Source: Priapulus caudatus (lineage: Eukaryota; Priapulida; Priapulimorpha; Priapulimorphida; Priapulidae). Taken from it: a stretch of 64,000 bases of DNA. Shown here piece by piece: positions 36,077 to 48,027 of this stretch (the first letter of the stretch is position 1; every line of letters begins with the position of its first letter). The position numbers and the translations under genes are program-made. Location of the stretch: assembly GCF_000485595.1 (NCBI RefSeq), contig NW_014577348.1, positions 247,958 through 311,957 on the forward strand, read 5' to 3'. Below the pieces are notes generated by a model. That model did not search any database, had not been told where the DNA came from, and was given only the letters and a program-made list of their open reading frames with translations.

Positions 36077-39000
36077 GCGCCCGTTCATCTTTGTGGGAAA
36101 GCAATGTGGATTGGTAAATATACATTTTTATTCGTTACAACTTAGACGAGTAATTAAAACACTGTAACACATAAAAGATTACAATCCGTGGCTACCGTAT
36201 GTTTAGTAATGACTATCGCCTAGCTACGACACTGCTGCTGAGTCACAGTGAGTGGAATTTAATTGGGTTGATCAAAGATTGTGTGCTAACGCTCATGATA
36301 GCCTATTAGTATTAGGCCTAATTTGTGTTCTGACCGAGTTTTAGACATTTCGTGTCATGAAATTCACACAAAATAAAAGGTGATGAGAAGGTATTTCAGA
36401 AGCCGTAAATGTAGTTTTTTGTCATGTAGGTAAGATGTTAATGTATAATGAAGCAAGATGTGTAGATATTTCTTAGTATTTCAATGTTAAACATTTAGGA
36501 ACTTTGCAAAAGTTGTTGTACAAAAGTTTCCCACATATATGATAGCCTATTAGGCCTTAAAATAGCGTCAGCTTATAAAAATTCTTAGGGCACAATTTAT
36601 TGGTCTATAATACTGGGTGGATATTAAGTTACATCATAATTGTAATAATATAATTTAATTGGGTCGATCAAAGATTGTGTGCTAACGCTCAGTTTATGAT
36701 TGAGTAATGCTAACATCACACATTTGTGTTCAATTTATAGCAAGACTGACAAACTCTATGAGAAGTATTTACTTCAAGAAGTCATCATCTGTAAGCCACA
36801 TGCTTTCGCCTCGCTTACTGTCAACCTCCACGCATGAAGAGACAGTTGTGCCGCACACGACAGCAAGTGATGCCTTCCAGCCCCATGCTGTATGCAAAAC
36901 CAATGAACATGATCCCGTAAGTATATATGGGTGATTTACGTGTTACTGGACATCAGTTACTAACATCATATGTCAAATTAAGGTGAAGGGGATCACACAT
37001 TAAAGCATGGAGTATTTAAGTCTGGACTCACGTTGAGTTTGGTTCCTGGCACTTCATATGAGAGTCATGTAATATTACTTTGTATATATACTAGGTTTAA
37101 CAAATTCAAGTGGTTGTTTATAATGTGGATGACATTCTTTGTATTGCTCAATATATGGCTATAATGAACTATTATATGTACCAAGTTGTGAATATATCAT
37201 TTTCAATATGCCCATGTGGGCATTCATAACAGAAATTTTCTTTTAGGATAAACACACCGAAAACCACATGTCCCTGTTCTATAAGGTTCAGGAAGATGAG
37301 ATCAAACGGTTATTTGGAAGCGGTGGACTTGAAAGGCAGTTTCTAATCCAGGTGCATATAACCTGTTATTTCTATAATAATGAAGATAGTACTGTAAAAT
37401 AAGTACACAGCTTAATGCATGATTGGGCATTTCACTAATACAAGGAAACTTTATATCATTTTTTGTTTTCAACAAAAATATGGATTCCTCGAAAGTTAGT
37501 GATGTACTTAATTGTGATTTGAATTCTATGGTATTCAATTATGTTGCTGTTACCTGTTTGTTGTTTACTTGTTAATCCTGTTTAAATTGTAGCTTAAAAC
37601 GTTTCAAGAATCCTGTTTCATGGTTAGACAGCCTGCATTTGAAGTGATCAACTATCTTAAGCAAAGTGACTACAGTAACCCTGCAATACGTTATGTACTA
37701 TGTATGTATGTAAAATGGCATAAACTTGAAATTAACATGAATTATTTTCTGCAACTCAATAGCACTGGTTTAGATTTATAAGTGTAAATGAATAACCTAT
37801 AAGGAATCGCTGAGCAAGTGAAAGATTCACATATATGCGTATTTGTTGATGTAATTAAATGTATTATATATATTAGAATGCAATAATTTCACCTTATTTA
37901 ATTTAGAAGGTAATGCAAAGAAATAGTGTGAATATTGCTATCCCTCATATAGCTGGGAGTGCAATAATTATAGATCAATTATAGATGCAATCGTGGCTAA
38001 ATGCATTGATCTTTGCATTAAACATTGAAACGTTTTTTAATCATACACCTGTGTTCTCTTGACAGATGGTAAAAAAGGTTCCGGAAAGACAGTGAGCTTG
38101 GCTCATATAATCCACTGGTGTTCACAACAGGGCTGGTTATTAATTCATGTACCAAGTGGTAAGTGGCATATAATTATATATATATCAGGGGTTAATAATG
38201 ACAAAATTTCAGAAGACATGTTGTTTATGGACAGATAGGGGAGGGTCTGGAACGGGAGATACATGTGTGTTTTTTAAAGTTATCAACCTATGTCGTTTTT
38301 GGATACTTAATTTTCACCTTGAAATGGAAAAAAGTAAAATTAAACACGAACATAAATGTCAAAAACCCGGGCTAGAAATTAAGGTGTATCAATTAGGCAA
38401 TTATCATATGTTAGGGGTTTTATGGGATGTCACATATTAGCTTTAGCTTTGAGGTCAAGCTGGACCCAACATGTGTTAAAGGCCTAGGGAAAACCCTGTT
38501 TATAAATAGGCATTTATTGTGCCTAAATCATACATGTACACATTTATCTGTGAGTGTATTCCTGTAATTTTCATTCTCTTGTTTCATCTGCATTTCAGCT
38601 GATAGGTTTACAGAAAGAGTGGATGAGGTACAACCTTCATCACACAACCCTGGACGTGTCGATTTGCCTGTCGTGGCTCTGGAGTGGCTGAAGCGATTCA
38701 AAGTTCAAAACTCTTTATTTTTAGAAGAGAATGAGGTGAGTCGTATATGAGAGAGCATGTAAGTCGAATGTAGTGCGTGATAGAGTTGAGAAGAGGGATA
38801 TCTGGTGTGAACATGTTGTAAGATATTCATGTGTGTGTATGTTTAACTGTCATGTAAAATTGAGAAGGCCATCACAAAATTTGGAATGTATAATAATACG
38901 TTTAATTACAATAAGGAATATCTGATTTTATGTGGCTAGTATGTTGATATATGCTTAAATTATTTTCAGTTTAAAACTAGCCGCAGCTATGTGTGGAGCA

Positions 39001-42000
39001 AGCGGGAGTCAACAGAAGAAGGAGCACCAATAACAAATGTCATTGAGCAGGTATAAATCCAAGTATCATAATAAACTAAATAACATGAGCTTGATCAGCA
39101 AAATCATTCAACTGCATAAGTTTGAATTGGCTGAGGTTTAACATTAATTTTAAATCATAATAGAAAATGATGTGATATTTTAATTGTGTATCTGACACAA
39201 TTAAGTGCATTAGTTAAAGCGAGGATTTCTCATACCAATCATTTTAATATTTTCGCAATCGTTCTGATACTTACAGGTGCTCCTTGCATAAAATTTATCA
39301 TTGCAAATGTATATAGAAAGGCTAACATGTCATAGAACACTCACACAGCATTCTTTCCACCAATATGTGCACCGACCTGCACTTCAAATTTGATTGTTTA
39401 CATATGTCAACAAACCTAGTGCGTGAATTTTGCTCTCGCGGGACTAGAACGCTGTCTTTACGCTAAGTTATTTACCTTTGTATACATTTCGAGATAGGTA
39501 GCCGTCTATAAATATTTGCATCAAGTAACTAAGTGCACTTGCTTTGTGGGGCCATTTGAACATTCCATTATTGTGACTCTGAAAATGGCACGCACACATT
39601 TGCTGTTTATCTGTTGTTTATAGCGTATAATAGCACAAATTTGTAGTGCTTGTTGTGCCGGAGTTATCAGTAAAATTACACTAATAGGTGAGACCCAATT
39701 TGTCTACACTTATGCAGTTTTCCAATTTATTCGTGAGATAGTCAATTTAATGCCTTTGTATGATAATATTAATTTTGTTATCTTGAAGGGCATAAATAGG
39801 TCTAAACATGCCAGTGATTGTATGAATGTCATTCTGAGAGAAGTCAAATTGCAGTCCAAAAATCTCAGGTTGGGTTTAGTTTGATCTGTAATTATTATGC
39901 AATTATATTAGTGAGCATGTACAATATCCAGGTTTCATTACTCTCATTCGTCTCTTATTCATAATTATTTATAATCTATTGTAGTGTATCTTGTATCTAG
40001 TGTTCCAATTCGAGGTAATTTTAAACAGATGCATTATATATCATAAAAGTTTATTATCGATTCGCTGATATGGTTTGCTATTTTTACAATAATATTTAAT
40101 ATGCATTCCATGCCTATGGTAAAGGTTTACACCATGTGCAAGCTATACCAAATCAAACTAATTCAGTTTTTTAAAAGCTTCACTTGCATAAACTATAGAA
40201 AAACAAGGGAAAATGTTATACTAATTATAATGATATAAATTTCTTCCAACAGAAAGCCAGTCTTGGTCGCTATGGATGGAGTTAACCATCTTTTCTGGGA
40301 TACAGCTATCAGGCGTGAAGATCGAACATTTGTAAGTATCTTAAAGGAATACTTTACTCTAGAATTTGAGAGTATATTATATGATAGTAGATTTGTAAAT
40401 AATAGCACATACCTATAAATATCTATAATTACGCATTCACGTTTGTCATAAAACAACATTGAATTTCGAAATCTTCATTTTTGGGCGCTGACATGACACC
40501 CGCGATCGTGCTGCCACCCTGAAAAAGTTGCGCATTACCCAATTTATTTTACACGTTACAGACTGAGGGCTAATCACAAAAGTGCATTTATATTTATACC
40601 TAAATGCTATTTAACCGAACGATATTCATTTTAGGACAAATTTATCCATATTATAACTGAAACTATATGTCGTTTATAAGATATTGCAATCCTTCTGCTT
40701 TTAAATTAATAAATAAGAAACACCCTCGGTCTGTAGCCCTTGGCTGAAAAGTCCATTTGCGCAACTTTTCAGATAGTGCACTTTGAGTGGTGCCACCGTC
40801 GTTGTAATCAAACTGTAGTCGTTAGTTTTAAAACATTTTTTTAAAACATTTCTAATGGTGATTGAACCATGAAATTTTTAATGTAGCGTAATTTTAACCT
40901 AAATCAACTGAAAATAACCCCAGAACCTAGAGTCAAGTATTCCTATAATATCCTTCTCACTGTTTAGCACAGTGGCGCCCTCGTGTGTTTACTATTCGTA
41001 GTTAGCAGTGCTGTCTCGACAGAAGTAAATAATTAGTAGGTCTCAGGGGAGAGATAGTGAATATAGAAATAAGTTGTGGATATAGAAATCAGTTAACCCT
41101 AACCCTAACCCTAACCCTAACCCTAACTCTAACCAGGCTAACCCTATCCCTAATTCTAAAATAAAACAAAATTAGCCAAAGATAATAACAAATAAAATAA
41201 ATAAGAGACAAAATTAGCCAATCAGAGCCGTCCCTTAGCAGATCACTATCTCTCTCCTGTGAAAAATTCGTAAATAATGAGTACTTGCATTTTAGCAGAA
41301 ACTGCTTTTCTTCAGTGTATCAGTATGAATTTAAATTTGGTCTCTAAATTTGTTATAGCACTTCATAGTGTACCGATCTGCCTTATTTTAAAAAATCCTC
41401 CGAGCTAAATAAGCTACAAGTATGTACAGCTAATTTACATGCTTGTAATTCTCATTCCTGCCTGATAAAAATGTTCTTATTCTCCCAGCTTCCTGCTTGT
41501 GACGTATCCTTGGTCTATAACCTGAAGAAACTCTTACATAATGACTGGGTATGTCTTATGCCAGGGAAAAATATACATAAGGGCCTAAAATGGTAAATGT
41601 GTGTGGCTTCAAATTTAGCAAATTCATGTAGATTATGTAGTTGTGTTGTAGTTAGCTTTAGGTAGTCTTGTTCAATTGGTTGTTTTATTATTTAATTGCT
41701 ATATTATATTCATGTTGGCATTTATCCACAATACCGGTAACGCTAATTCATTAAAGCTGCCAGAAATGTATGATGTATGTTTTACAGTCTAATGCAGCAG
41801 TGGTCACCACAGTAGATGAGAGATATGCAGGTGTCTACAACAAGCGACGGCCTTCATACTTGCCACGTTTTCTGTTGCAGAAAAGCGTGAGTTTGTTAAT
41901 TTTTAGCTCATCTGACATAGTCAGATGCAGCTTGTAGAATCGCATGAGCGTGCGTGCGTCCAGGCGTCCGTCCAGCCGTGCGTCAACAGTTTGGCACAAA

Positions 42001-43411
42001 TCTTAACCGCTTGACGTACGGTCACGATATTCGGGATGTCGGGGGGGGGGGGGTCAAAGGTCAAAGGTCAAGAGGTGTAAAAGAAGGGAACATTCCCTCC
42101 TTAACTTAAGGTATAGGGAGGAAATGCAGAATTGCGGCACAAATCTAAACCGCTCAACCTAGGCTCGTGATAGTCGGTGTATAACATCATGGTAGGAAAA
42201 GCCATCACTGTGCTGAAATTGGAGGTCACAGGTCAAAGGTCAATGGGCACAGGGCAGATTTAGACATTTTCTGAGGACATGGTCTGACGGAGCGATTGAA
42301 AAACTTTTTTGTTTCAGCGGTGACCTAGCATTTTTATTGCTTTATTGAAAGGACCATGAAATGTACTTTCTGCTGACATGCGAAAAGTAAGTGTCGGATA
42401 ACCTTTTGACCCTCAAGAGGAGGGTTAAACATGGATTTGTTTACTGTTAGAAAGAATTTGACTGCCGGGTTTGCTAGTAGAATCTATACATGGTTGGATG
42501 TATGAGGCTACAATGTCACAGTAAAATTTCAAAAGCTAAATTTGGTTGAAGAAGGTTTATGCTCCTTAAAATCGTATAATTTCTATGGCATTCTGTACTG
42601 TCAGTGTGTTACATGTAACGTATGCCACTGCCAGTGGCCACTGTCAGTGCATGTGGTGGTGATAGTACTGTGTAGTTTTTGCCTGCGTTAATTAGTTACA
42701 GGTGGCAGCTCTCTATTTGAGCCTGTAGGCTTGCGTCGGTAAATGGATGAGTGCTTACCTATTCTGTCTTGCAAATAGTTGTGCTACTTACGTACGATGG
42801 GAGCTTCCATTTTTAATCTTAAGACACTTAAACGTACGCGCTATCTCGTGGCAACTTTCATAATGATCCCAACGAACATTCCTTTGAGAAGGTTCTTGAT
42901 ACCATCTCTGTGCCTTCCACTGTTTCGGCGTGTATGTGAACACATTTGGGACTAACAGGGTTTACTAGAATCTCACCACTCCACCACAGAGTCACCGCAG
43001 TAGACGTGAGATGAGCGCTGTCGCTCCGCGGCACTTGTTATATATTCCTTACCTGAGCTGCTGCAGTATAGGTTGAAAAACTAAAAGTGCAAATATATTT
43101 TATGACACATGATTTACAGCAAAAGTTATTTAAATGACACTTAAAATTCTTTCCAAAACCATTATATGCTTATAGTAGAGTTTATTATAATTAAATCTAT
43201 AATTTATTCTAAAACAAACATGCTTTACCATAAAATTTAATGCAAATATATTTTACTAAATTTCTTAGTAAAACCTTTGATACATTGACATTGCAGGGAT
43301 TCGAACTCTTTGATCCATTTTTACCAGTACTGGTTGATGGCTACAGTGAGAAAGAGGCTTTAACCTGCATCAATTATTACATCGACCGACACTGGATTCA
43401 GAATGAAAATG
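36071..43411 (+). CDS. DAP3: DAP3 / mitochondrial small-subunit protein mS29, exons 1-12
   Basis: GTP-binding protein of the mitochondrial small ribosomal subunit, also linked to apoptosis. Exons: 36071-36113, 36741-36916, 37247-37351, 37593-37701, 38066-38158, 38599-38735, 38970-39050, 39789-39868, 40253-40331, 41489-41548, 41788-41886, 43297-43411. All have AG/GT borders and matching phases. The N-terminus (MAAPVHLCGK...) is basic, Ser/Thr-rich and acid-poor, as a mitochondrial presequence should be. Walker A GKKGSGKT is at residues 146-153; Walker B VLVAMDG has Asp about 283. Family words are TNEHDP, FKTSRSYVWSKRESTEEGAP, NDW at the end of exon 10 and GFELFDPFLPVLVDGY. The start is chosen because the ATG at 36,071 has AAA before it and its exon joins exon 2 in phase; Met at 36,758 is an alternative. 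With the intact last exon the protein is 417 residues, close to the usual 398 or so. The adjacent last exon is damaged (see 43,857). Confidence 0.92.
36256..36692. repeat. Direct repeat pair in DAP3 intron 1
   Basis: TTTAATTGGGT.GATCAAAG followed by ATTGTGTGCTAACGCTCA occurs at 36,256-36,296 and 36,651-36,691 with one mismatch. The word TGATAGCCTATTAG also occurs at 36,296 and 36,540. The cause is not evident. Confidence 0.8.
40345..40944. mobile_element. 600-bp MITE in DAP3 intron 9
   Basis: Terminal inverted repeats AGGAATACTTTACTCTAG and CTAGAGTCAAGTATTCCT (17 of 18). The left flank is TTAA; the right flank is ATAA, perhaps a worn TTAA. Inside, TGCGCAACTTTTCAG and its inverse form a second inverted repeat. 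The AGG start and TTAA flank resemble the element at 44,012-44,375. Confidence 0.75.
41094..41134. repeat. Interstitial telomeric repeat (TAACCC)n
   Basis: Five perfect TAACCC units followed by TAACTCTAACC in DAP3 intron 9. Confidence 0.95.
41915..43039 (+). mobile_element. Hairpin-ended repeat, family B, in DAP3 intron 11
   Basis: Starts with the hairpin AGCTCATCTGACATAGTCAGATG, then CGTGCGTGCGTCCAGGCGTCCGTCC, GGTCAAAGGTCAAAGGTCA, and ends GCGGCACTTG. It is the reverse complement of 15,125-15,914, apart from an extra 370 bases or so (about 42,300-42,680) that the other copy lacks. That extra piece may be a nested insertion. Confidence 0.8.
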
Positions 43412-43856
43412 GTAAAACAGACTTAATGTTTACACTGGTCTATCTAAGACACTCGCTGCCCTACTATGAGCGATTAAACACGGTTAACCTTACCGCAATA
43501 GAAAATTATTTGGGGGGATCAACGTGTTGTCTACAGCAAATTCGGTTTGTTATAAGCTAAAAAATATTGTAAAAAAAGTCAACGTTTTAGGCAAACATCA
43601 GCATATTAATGATTATAGTTTCAACTTTCAATACTAAAAACAAATGTTTTATATCACAAATGGTTTTCAATATAATTTGCTGCAAGTGTGATGAAACACA
43701 ACTGATATAAAAAAAAATGCAAAACTCTTATTATAACTTGATTGTCTTTGTTTCCAACTGGGGTAAAAATGGTTTTCGAATGCACCTGATGACCCAATAC
43801 CACTTATGGCAAGGTTTACATTGCATTTTTTGTAATTCATTATGTAGCTAAGACAG

Positions 43857-43930
43857 ACGGTGCAAGAAGAGCTGATCATCTTAGTGCTTCAACCCCCTTC
43901 AACTGGACATGCTGTGTAGAGGCTTAATAG
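43857..43930 (+). pseudogene. DAP3: DAP3 terminal exon, damaged copy
   Basis: Aligned with 49,709-49,785, this copy lacks one base at four places (GGTGGC, AAGAAAG, GATGCAT, AGTGGC) and has one extra A before the stop. The reading frame from exon 12 is therefore lost after a few codons. The acceptor ACAG is intact. All changes are one-base indels within 75 bases, which looks more like sequence error than slow decay. Confidence 0.8.
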
Positions 43931-44011
43931 TATAACAGCTAGTCAAGGACAATGCCCATAGTATTTCCTGCAGTACCCTGCAAGGATTTCAGCCCAGCAT
44001 TGTGATGTTAA

Positions 44012-44375
44012 AGGACTACGTCACGAATTTTCTATGGTAAAATTTGAAAAAAAAAATGCCATTTTTTTACATTAAAAAGTAAGAACTAACGTACTAAATA
44101 TATCCTCAAACTCTCACCTGATAAAAATGTTTTACGTTGGTTAAATTTGCAAAAATCTAGACGATTTGTAATTTCTGTTGTCTAACACTATTCCCCAGTA
44201 CTGTTCAGATACTGCGTCTCTCTGTTTTCAACCGGCAAATTAGGCGCATATAAAGAAGGTATATAAGCATGAAAAGTAAACAGAAACACTAATTTGTATT
44301 TCCATACATTTATTTTTACAAATAACAACACAAATGTACTACTTGATGGTGCAGAATTTCGTGACGGTAATCACT
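44012..44375. mobile_element. 364-bp MITE with TTAA target duplication
   Basis: Flanked by TTAA at 44,008-44,011 and 44,376-44,379. The inverted ends are AGGACTACGTCACGAATTT and AATTTCGTGACGGTAATCACT. The partner locus at 49,866-49,869 is an empty site: GATG TTAA CATC with one TTAA. TTAA targets are typical of piggyBac and some Kolobok-derived elements. It encodes nothing. Confidence 0.9.
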
Positions 44376-45080
44376 TTAACATCATGAGTCAAAATTAAAA
44401 GACACCAATGATGAATGTCTTTTTTATTGTGGCATATCATAGATCAATCCTACCATAGTAAAGTTAGGAATAACCGTTATAGTAGGATAATATTACACAC
44501 ATGGTATTTTCTTTCAGCTGTTCTGATGAAATGCTATGACACTATTATAAGTTTCAGTTTAGCGGTTTCATCATAGGCCTTAGGCATTGGCATGTAAATA
44601 ATAAACGCTCTTAAAATATCCCATTGTGGTTCCTGTTTATGACCATTTTTTGTAAACCTTTTATATGTGGATTGGGGAACGGGAGGCAATACAGTAGATT
44701 AAAGAATCATTGCACATGCGAACTAATACCAGATTAATTTTTTTGTAATTTGAAATATAATAAATCGGGAACATGGGAAATCTGGACAGCTGAAGAATTG
44801 CACATTTTCACCCTGAGGAAGCTAAGAATGACCCTCGCTCTTTTTCCATCCATAAGTTTTATATGCTCTTTACTTTGTTAAATATTTATTTCATCATAGT
44901 TTATTGTTGATATTCATTACTTTCCAATATAATGTAATCTGCATTTCAATTTGTTTTAAATGCCACAGGAATTTAAAGATAGGGTAAATGATTGGGCATC
45001 AATCTTATCGTTTAAAATATGTGCGTTATTTAGTCGTACTTTTTGCATAACATTTCTGCTGTAGTAGTAAAATTGTGAGC

Positions 45081-47623
45081 TTGACTAGTGGTCCCCCGGC
45101 GGCCGTCCTTGTGGCAAACCGAAGGTTGAGTTCATATACATCTGCAGCCGGATCCGCGCGAAGCGCGCCAACCCGCGACGCGGCAAAAACTAACACAGGA
45201 TCGCTGCCCTACTAAATAGCTTTACATGTGGCTCTTCGAGTAAGGGCTCAAGCGCGTATATCGGTCCCTTTAGCAGTTGTGCCATTGCAAGGCGGCTTTG
45301 ACTACCCACGGTAGGCAGACAGCTGCTCGAAATGATCGCACAAATTTTGGCTATTCGGCGCACTTCTTTCCTGTAAAAAACAGACGTTTAGTTTCCCCCC
45401 CCATCACTCTAAATCAGTGTACATCTGTCTACTAGATATTGCGTCCAATAGATGGCAGCACGAGTCTATGCACGAGTCTATATGCATATCATTTGCCTAC
45501 GACTTTGCTTGTACACCGCTCGGCGGGCTATATGCGCGTATAAGCCTCCGGTGTAATTAATCATTTCGCGCGGCGCGGCAGTTTCGGCGGCCGACGAGAC
45601 GCTAATTGGCAGTTTACTTGTAAATAAATGTTACGGAGGGGGCAAAACGCTACCTCTCAGCACGCGCACGAGTAATCTGGCTAGCTTGGTTAGTGCGTAG
45701 TGGGTTTTCACACCCACAGGCACTTGGGACAGAGTCAGTAAAACTGAAAATAATATGAAGCACACATTCCAATATATATATTATCATCATAGCACACAGC
45801 ACACTCGCAGCGGCGAGTGCGGAGGTCCGCGTTAGTTTTACATAGGTTTAGGAAGGAAAGTTGATATACAGTGAGCCAACGGTGGAACTGTAACAGAGGG
45901 AACCGGTAGTAGGCTCATTTGTGAAATGTGTGTCAATATTATTTTCACTTTTACTGCTCTGTCCCAAGTGCCTGTGCTCACGACCTGGGCGCGATAGGCT
46001 TGACCCGGGGATTCATTCTGCGCGCGTACAACTGCAGTCGTCACTGTCGTTCGTGGCGACGCACAACATATGCAAATGCGTTGTGTAGCGAGCGACGCAA
46101 GTATAGTGTTATATAGTGTATATTTTCTATACAGTGGATTTGCCCCTGCCTCAAGTATACCTCTAGTAAAATGATGAAATATTCGGTAAAGTACCCGCTT
46201 TCTTCCGTATGCATTCTTTTTACAGTGTCTCAATCAAATCACGATCAACTTACGTGCCATTTTTCAACTCTAGTTAGCAGAACACATAAAGAAGACAGCT
46301 TATGAGAACATCGTACTAACAAATACATTGTTACCCAGTCTATAATTCGCATTATATGTTATAACTGTCCATGTTGTATTTGTATAACTAGTAGTTCAGA
46401 TTGTTGCATGAACTAATAAGATCACTAATTTAGGAATTTTCAATTAACGTAATTGCCATCGTCGCAATCAATTAATTCTACGAGTGTTTCATCAGCCACT
46501 CGACCATTATAATCCTGTCTAACTGAGTCTATATCTACATCGGCAAGTGCTCCGGATCTAACGAACGACCCGCGTCACAACTGTTGTGAATAGTTTCGTT
46601 ATGGCCGAGAATAGACGTCAGCTTAATACCTCTAAAACTATAGCCCTCGCTCATGGCCGACACGCCTGTACCGGGATCTCTGTCATATAGAATGTGCGAC
46701 CACATGCTGCTCGTCGATGAAGCATGTTATACTATTGTCATAGAAAGTTACTTAGGCATATGAAGTTGTATGTGGTAACTCTGAACTTGTTTAACACACT
46801 GTGTCACAATATGAAACAGCGTGCAATGTCAACCATATACAGTTTGTAATCAATAATAACAATATATGCCATGTCTTGTAAGAGTTCATTAAGATACCGT
46901 GTCACAGGGCACGGACGTTCAATAATAAAACGATCATAATAAATACAAACTTGCCACACTCACACTAGCCCTACCAGTACATACCAGTAATATTCTTAAT
47001 GTTGAATTTGAACCTAAAACTTCAACTTCAACACCGTCCAATACACGGCTGGCAACACATAGCGCGCACGCCCTATGTGCATGCACAATACACAGTGATT
47101 TACAGTCCACAGTCCGCAGTGTCGCGATCCCCAACGCCATTTTCACTAACGCACGAGGTAACTAGAGATTTCATACGAAAATGGTGGTAATGTTGATTTG
47201 CTGCTCGGCACGTGGTCGGTTTCTCTGTAGAAACCAATTTAACCATTTCTGCTGTTCATGCCTAAACATTATTTGCACTTATGGCGTGCCCATAGATGGG
47301 CAACGATCCAATGTACATAGCATTTTCAAGTCGTCTTAACTACACGCAAACGCTCGCTTACCTCAGCTAGACGCTGCCCCGTGGACAGTTCCAGCGACGC
47401 TAGCGTAATCCTACTTCAGTGTAAGCCAACCAGATAAGTTGCGTGAGTGAAGGTCGTACAGTCTGCCCGCAACGTCAGTGCCGCTTCAACGTCCGTAGCT
47501 AACTGAAGAGACCAATGTGATGACAATTTGAGTAATGTGTATTGACAATATTTGTGACATATACACTGCTCATTGTTTGCATATAGGTCCAAACATGTCT
47601 GTTTTTACATGAATAAAGGCATA
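45081..47623. other. No gene recognised before the assembly gap
   Basis: Unique sequence with a GC-rich patch (GCGCGAAGCGCGCC near 45,155) and the inverted repeat at 45,716-45,978. The 131-residue minus-strand frame (45,838-46,233) overlaps that inverted repeat and has no family resemblance. Confidence 0.4.
45716..45978. repeat. Inverted repeat with 60-base arms
   Basis: CACAGGCACTTGGGACAGAG at 45,716 and CTCTGTCCCAAGTGCCTGTG ending about 45,978. The inner parts AGTAAAA.TGAAAATAATAT also pair. The spacer of about 140 bases includes (TA)n. This may be a small foldback element. Confidence 0.75.
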
Positions 47624-47633
47624 NNNNNNNNNN
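47624..47633. other. Assembly gap of 10 N
   Basis: Ten consecutive N. Sequence to the right does not continue anything to the left, and the second DAP3 3' end follows 1.2 kb later. A single further N is at 52,980. Confidence 1.
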
Positions 47634-47639
47634 AACCAA

Positions 47640-47915
47640 ATTCCTCAATAGCTGAACACCTATGGCAGAGACGACACGGCTGAAATGTCGTTGGGGCGAA
47701 TCCCATCTGTTTTTTCATTATTTTCCTGTTTTCTGTATTTTTCTATGTTTATCCATATTTACATAATTTATTTACAACAATTTAATAACAACAAATTTTT
47801 TTTTTTGGTTTATAGGGTTAGGGTTAGTGTTAGGGTCACAATGCACCATAAAACAGGAGTTTGAGCTACGTGATTTGTATCAACCAATGGGATTTGGGAG
47901 CTATGCAGGACCTAG
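47640..47915. repeat. Duplicated block A (partner 51,063-51,345)
   Basis: Shared words: ATAGCTGAAC.CCTA, CGGCTGAAATGT, CATCTGTTTTTTCATT, CAATTTAATAACAA, AATGCACCATAAAA and CAACCAATGGGATTTGG. A short (TTAGGG)2 is at 47,814-47,826. Confidence 0.8.
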
Positions 47916-48027
47916 CTGCGTGTGTGTAACACAGCTGTATATTTCGCCGTCGTTGAATTTCTCTGGCGTTTCGCGTGATTGACGGAGCAGTTCTTCAGTG
48001 ATTCTCATGCAATAGCAATGTTTCATG

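Larger units (their letters stand above)
43033..45080. repeat. DAP3 3'-end block, copy 1 (partner 48,887-50,620)
   Basis: From CACTTGTTATATATTCC onward this block matches 48,887 onward through exon 12, the last intron, the last exon and the 3' flank to GTAGTAGTAAAATTGTG. Beyond that the two sequences differ. Copy 1 has a 364-base TTAA insertion absent from copy 2. Confidence 0.9.

Noticed and set aside
35952-36167. 71-residue frame starting at 35,952, before DAP3
   Set aside because: It overlaps the DAP3 first exon in another frame. The ATG at 36,071 joins exon 2 in phase and this one does not.
38198-38440. 80-residue open frame inside DAP3 intron 5
   Set aside because: No resemblance to any family; lies entirely within an intron with good splice sites on both sides.
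39624-39687. Possible DAP3 exon between exons 7 and 8 (acceptor TATAG, donor GGTGAG)
   Set aside because: It would leave phase 1 and its product does not match DAP3. The exon at 39,789-39,868 (GINRSKHASD...) continues the family sequence directly and in phase from exon 7.
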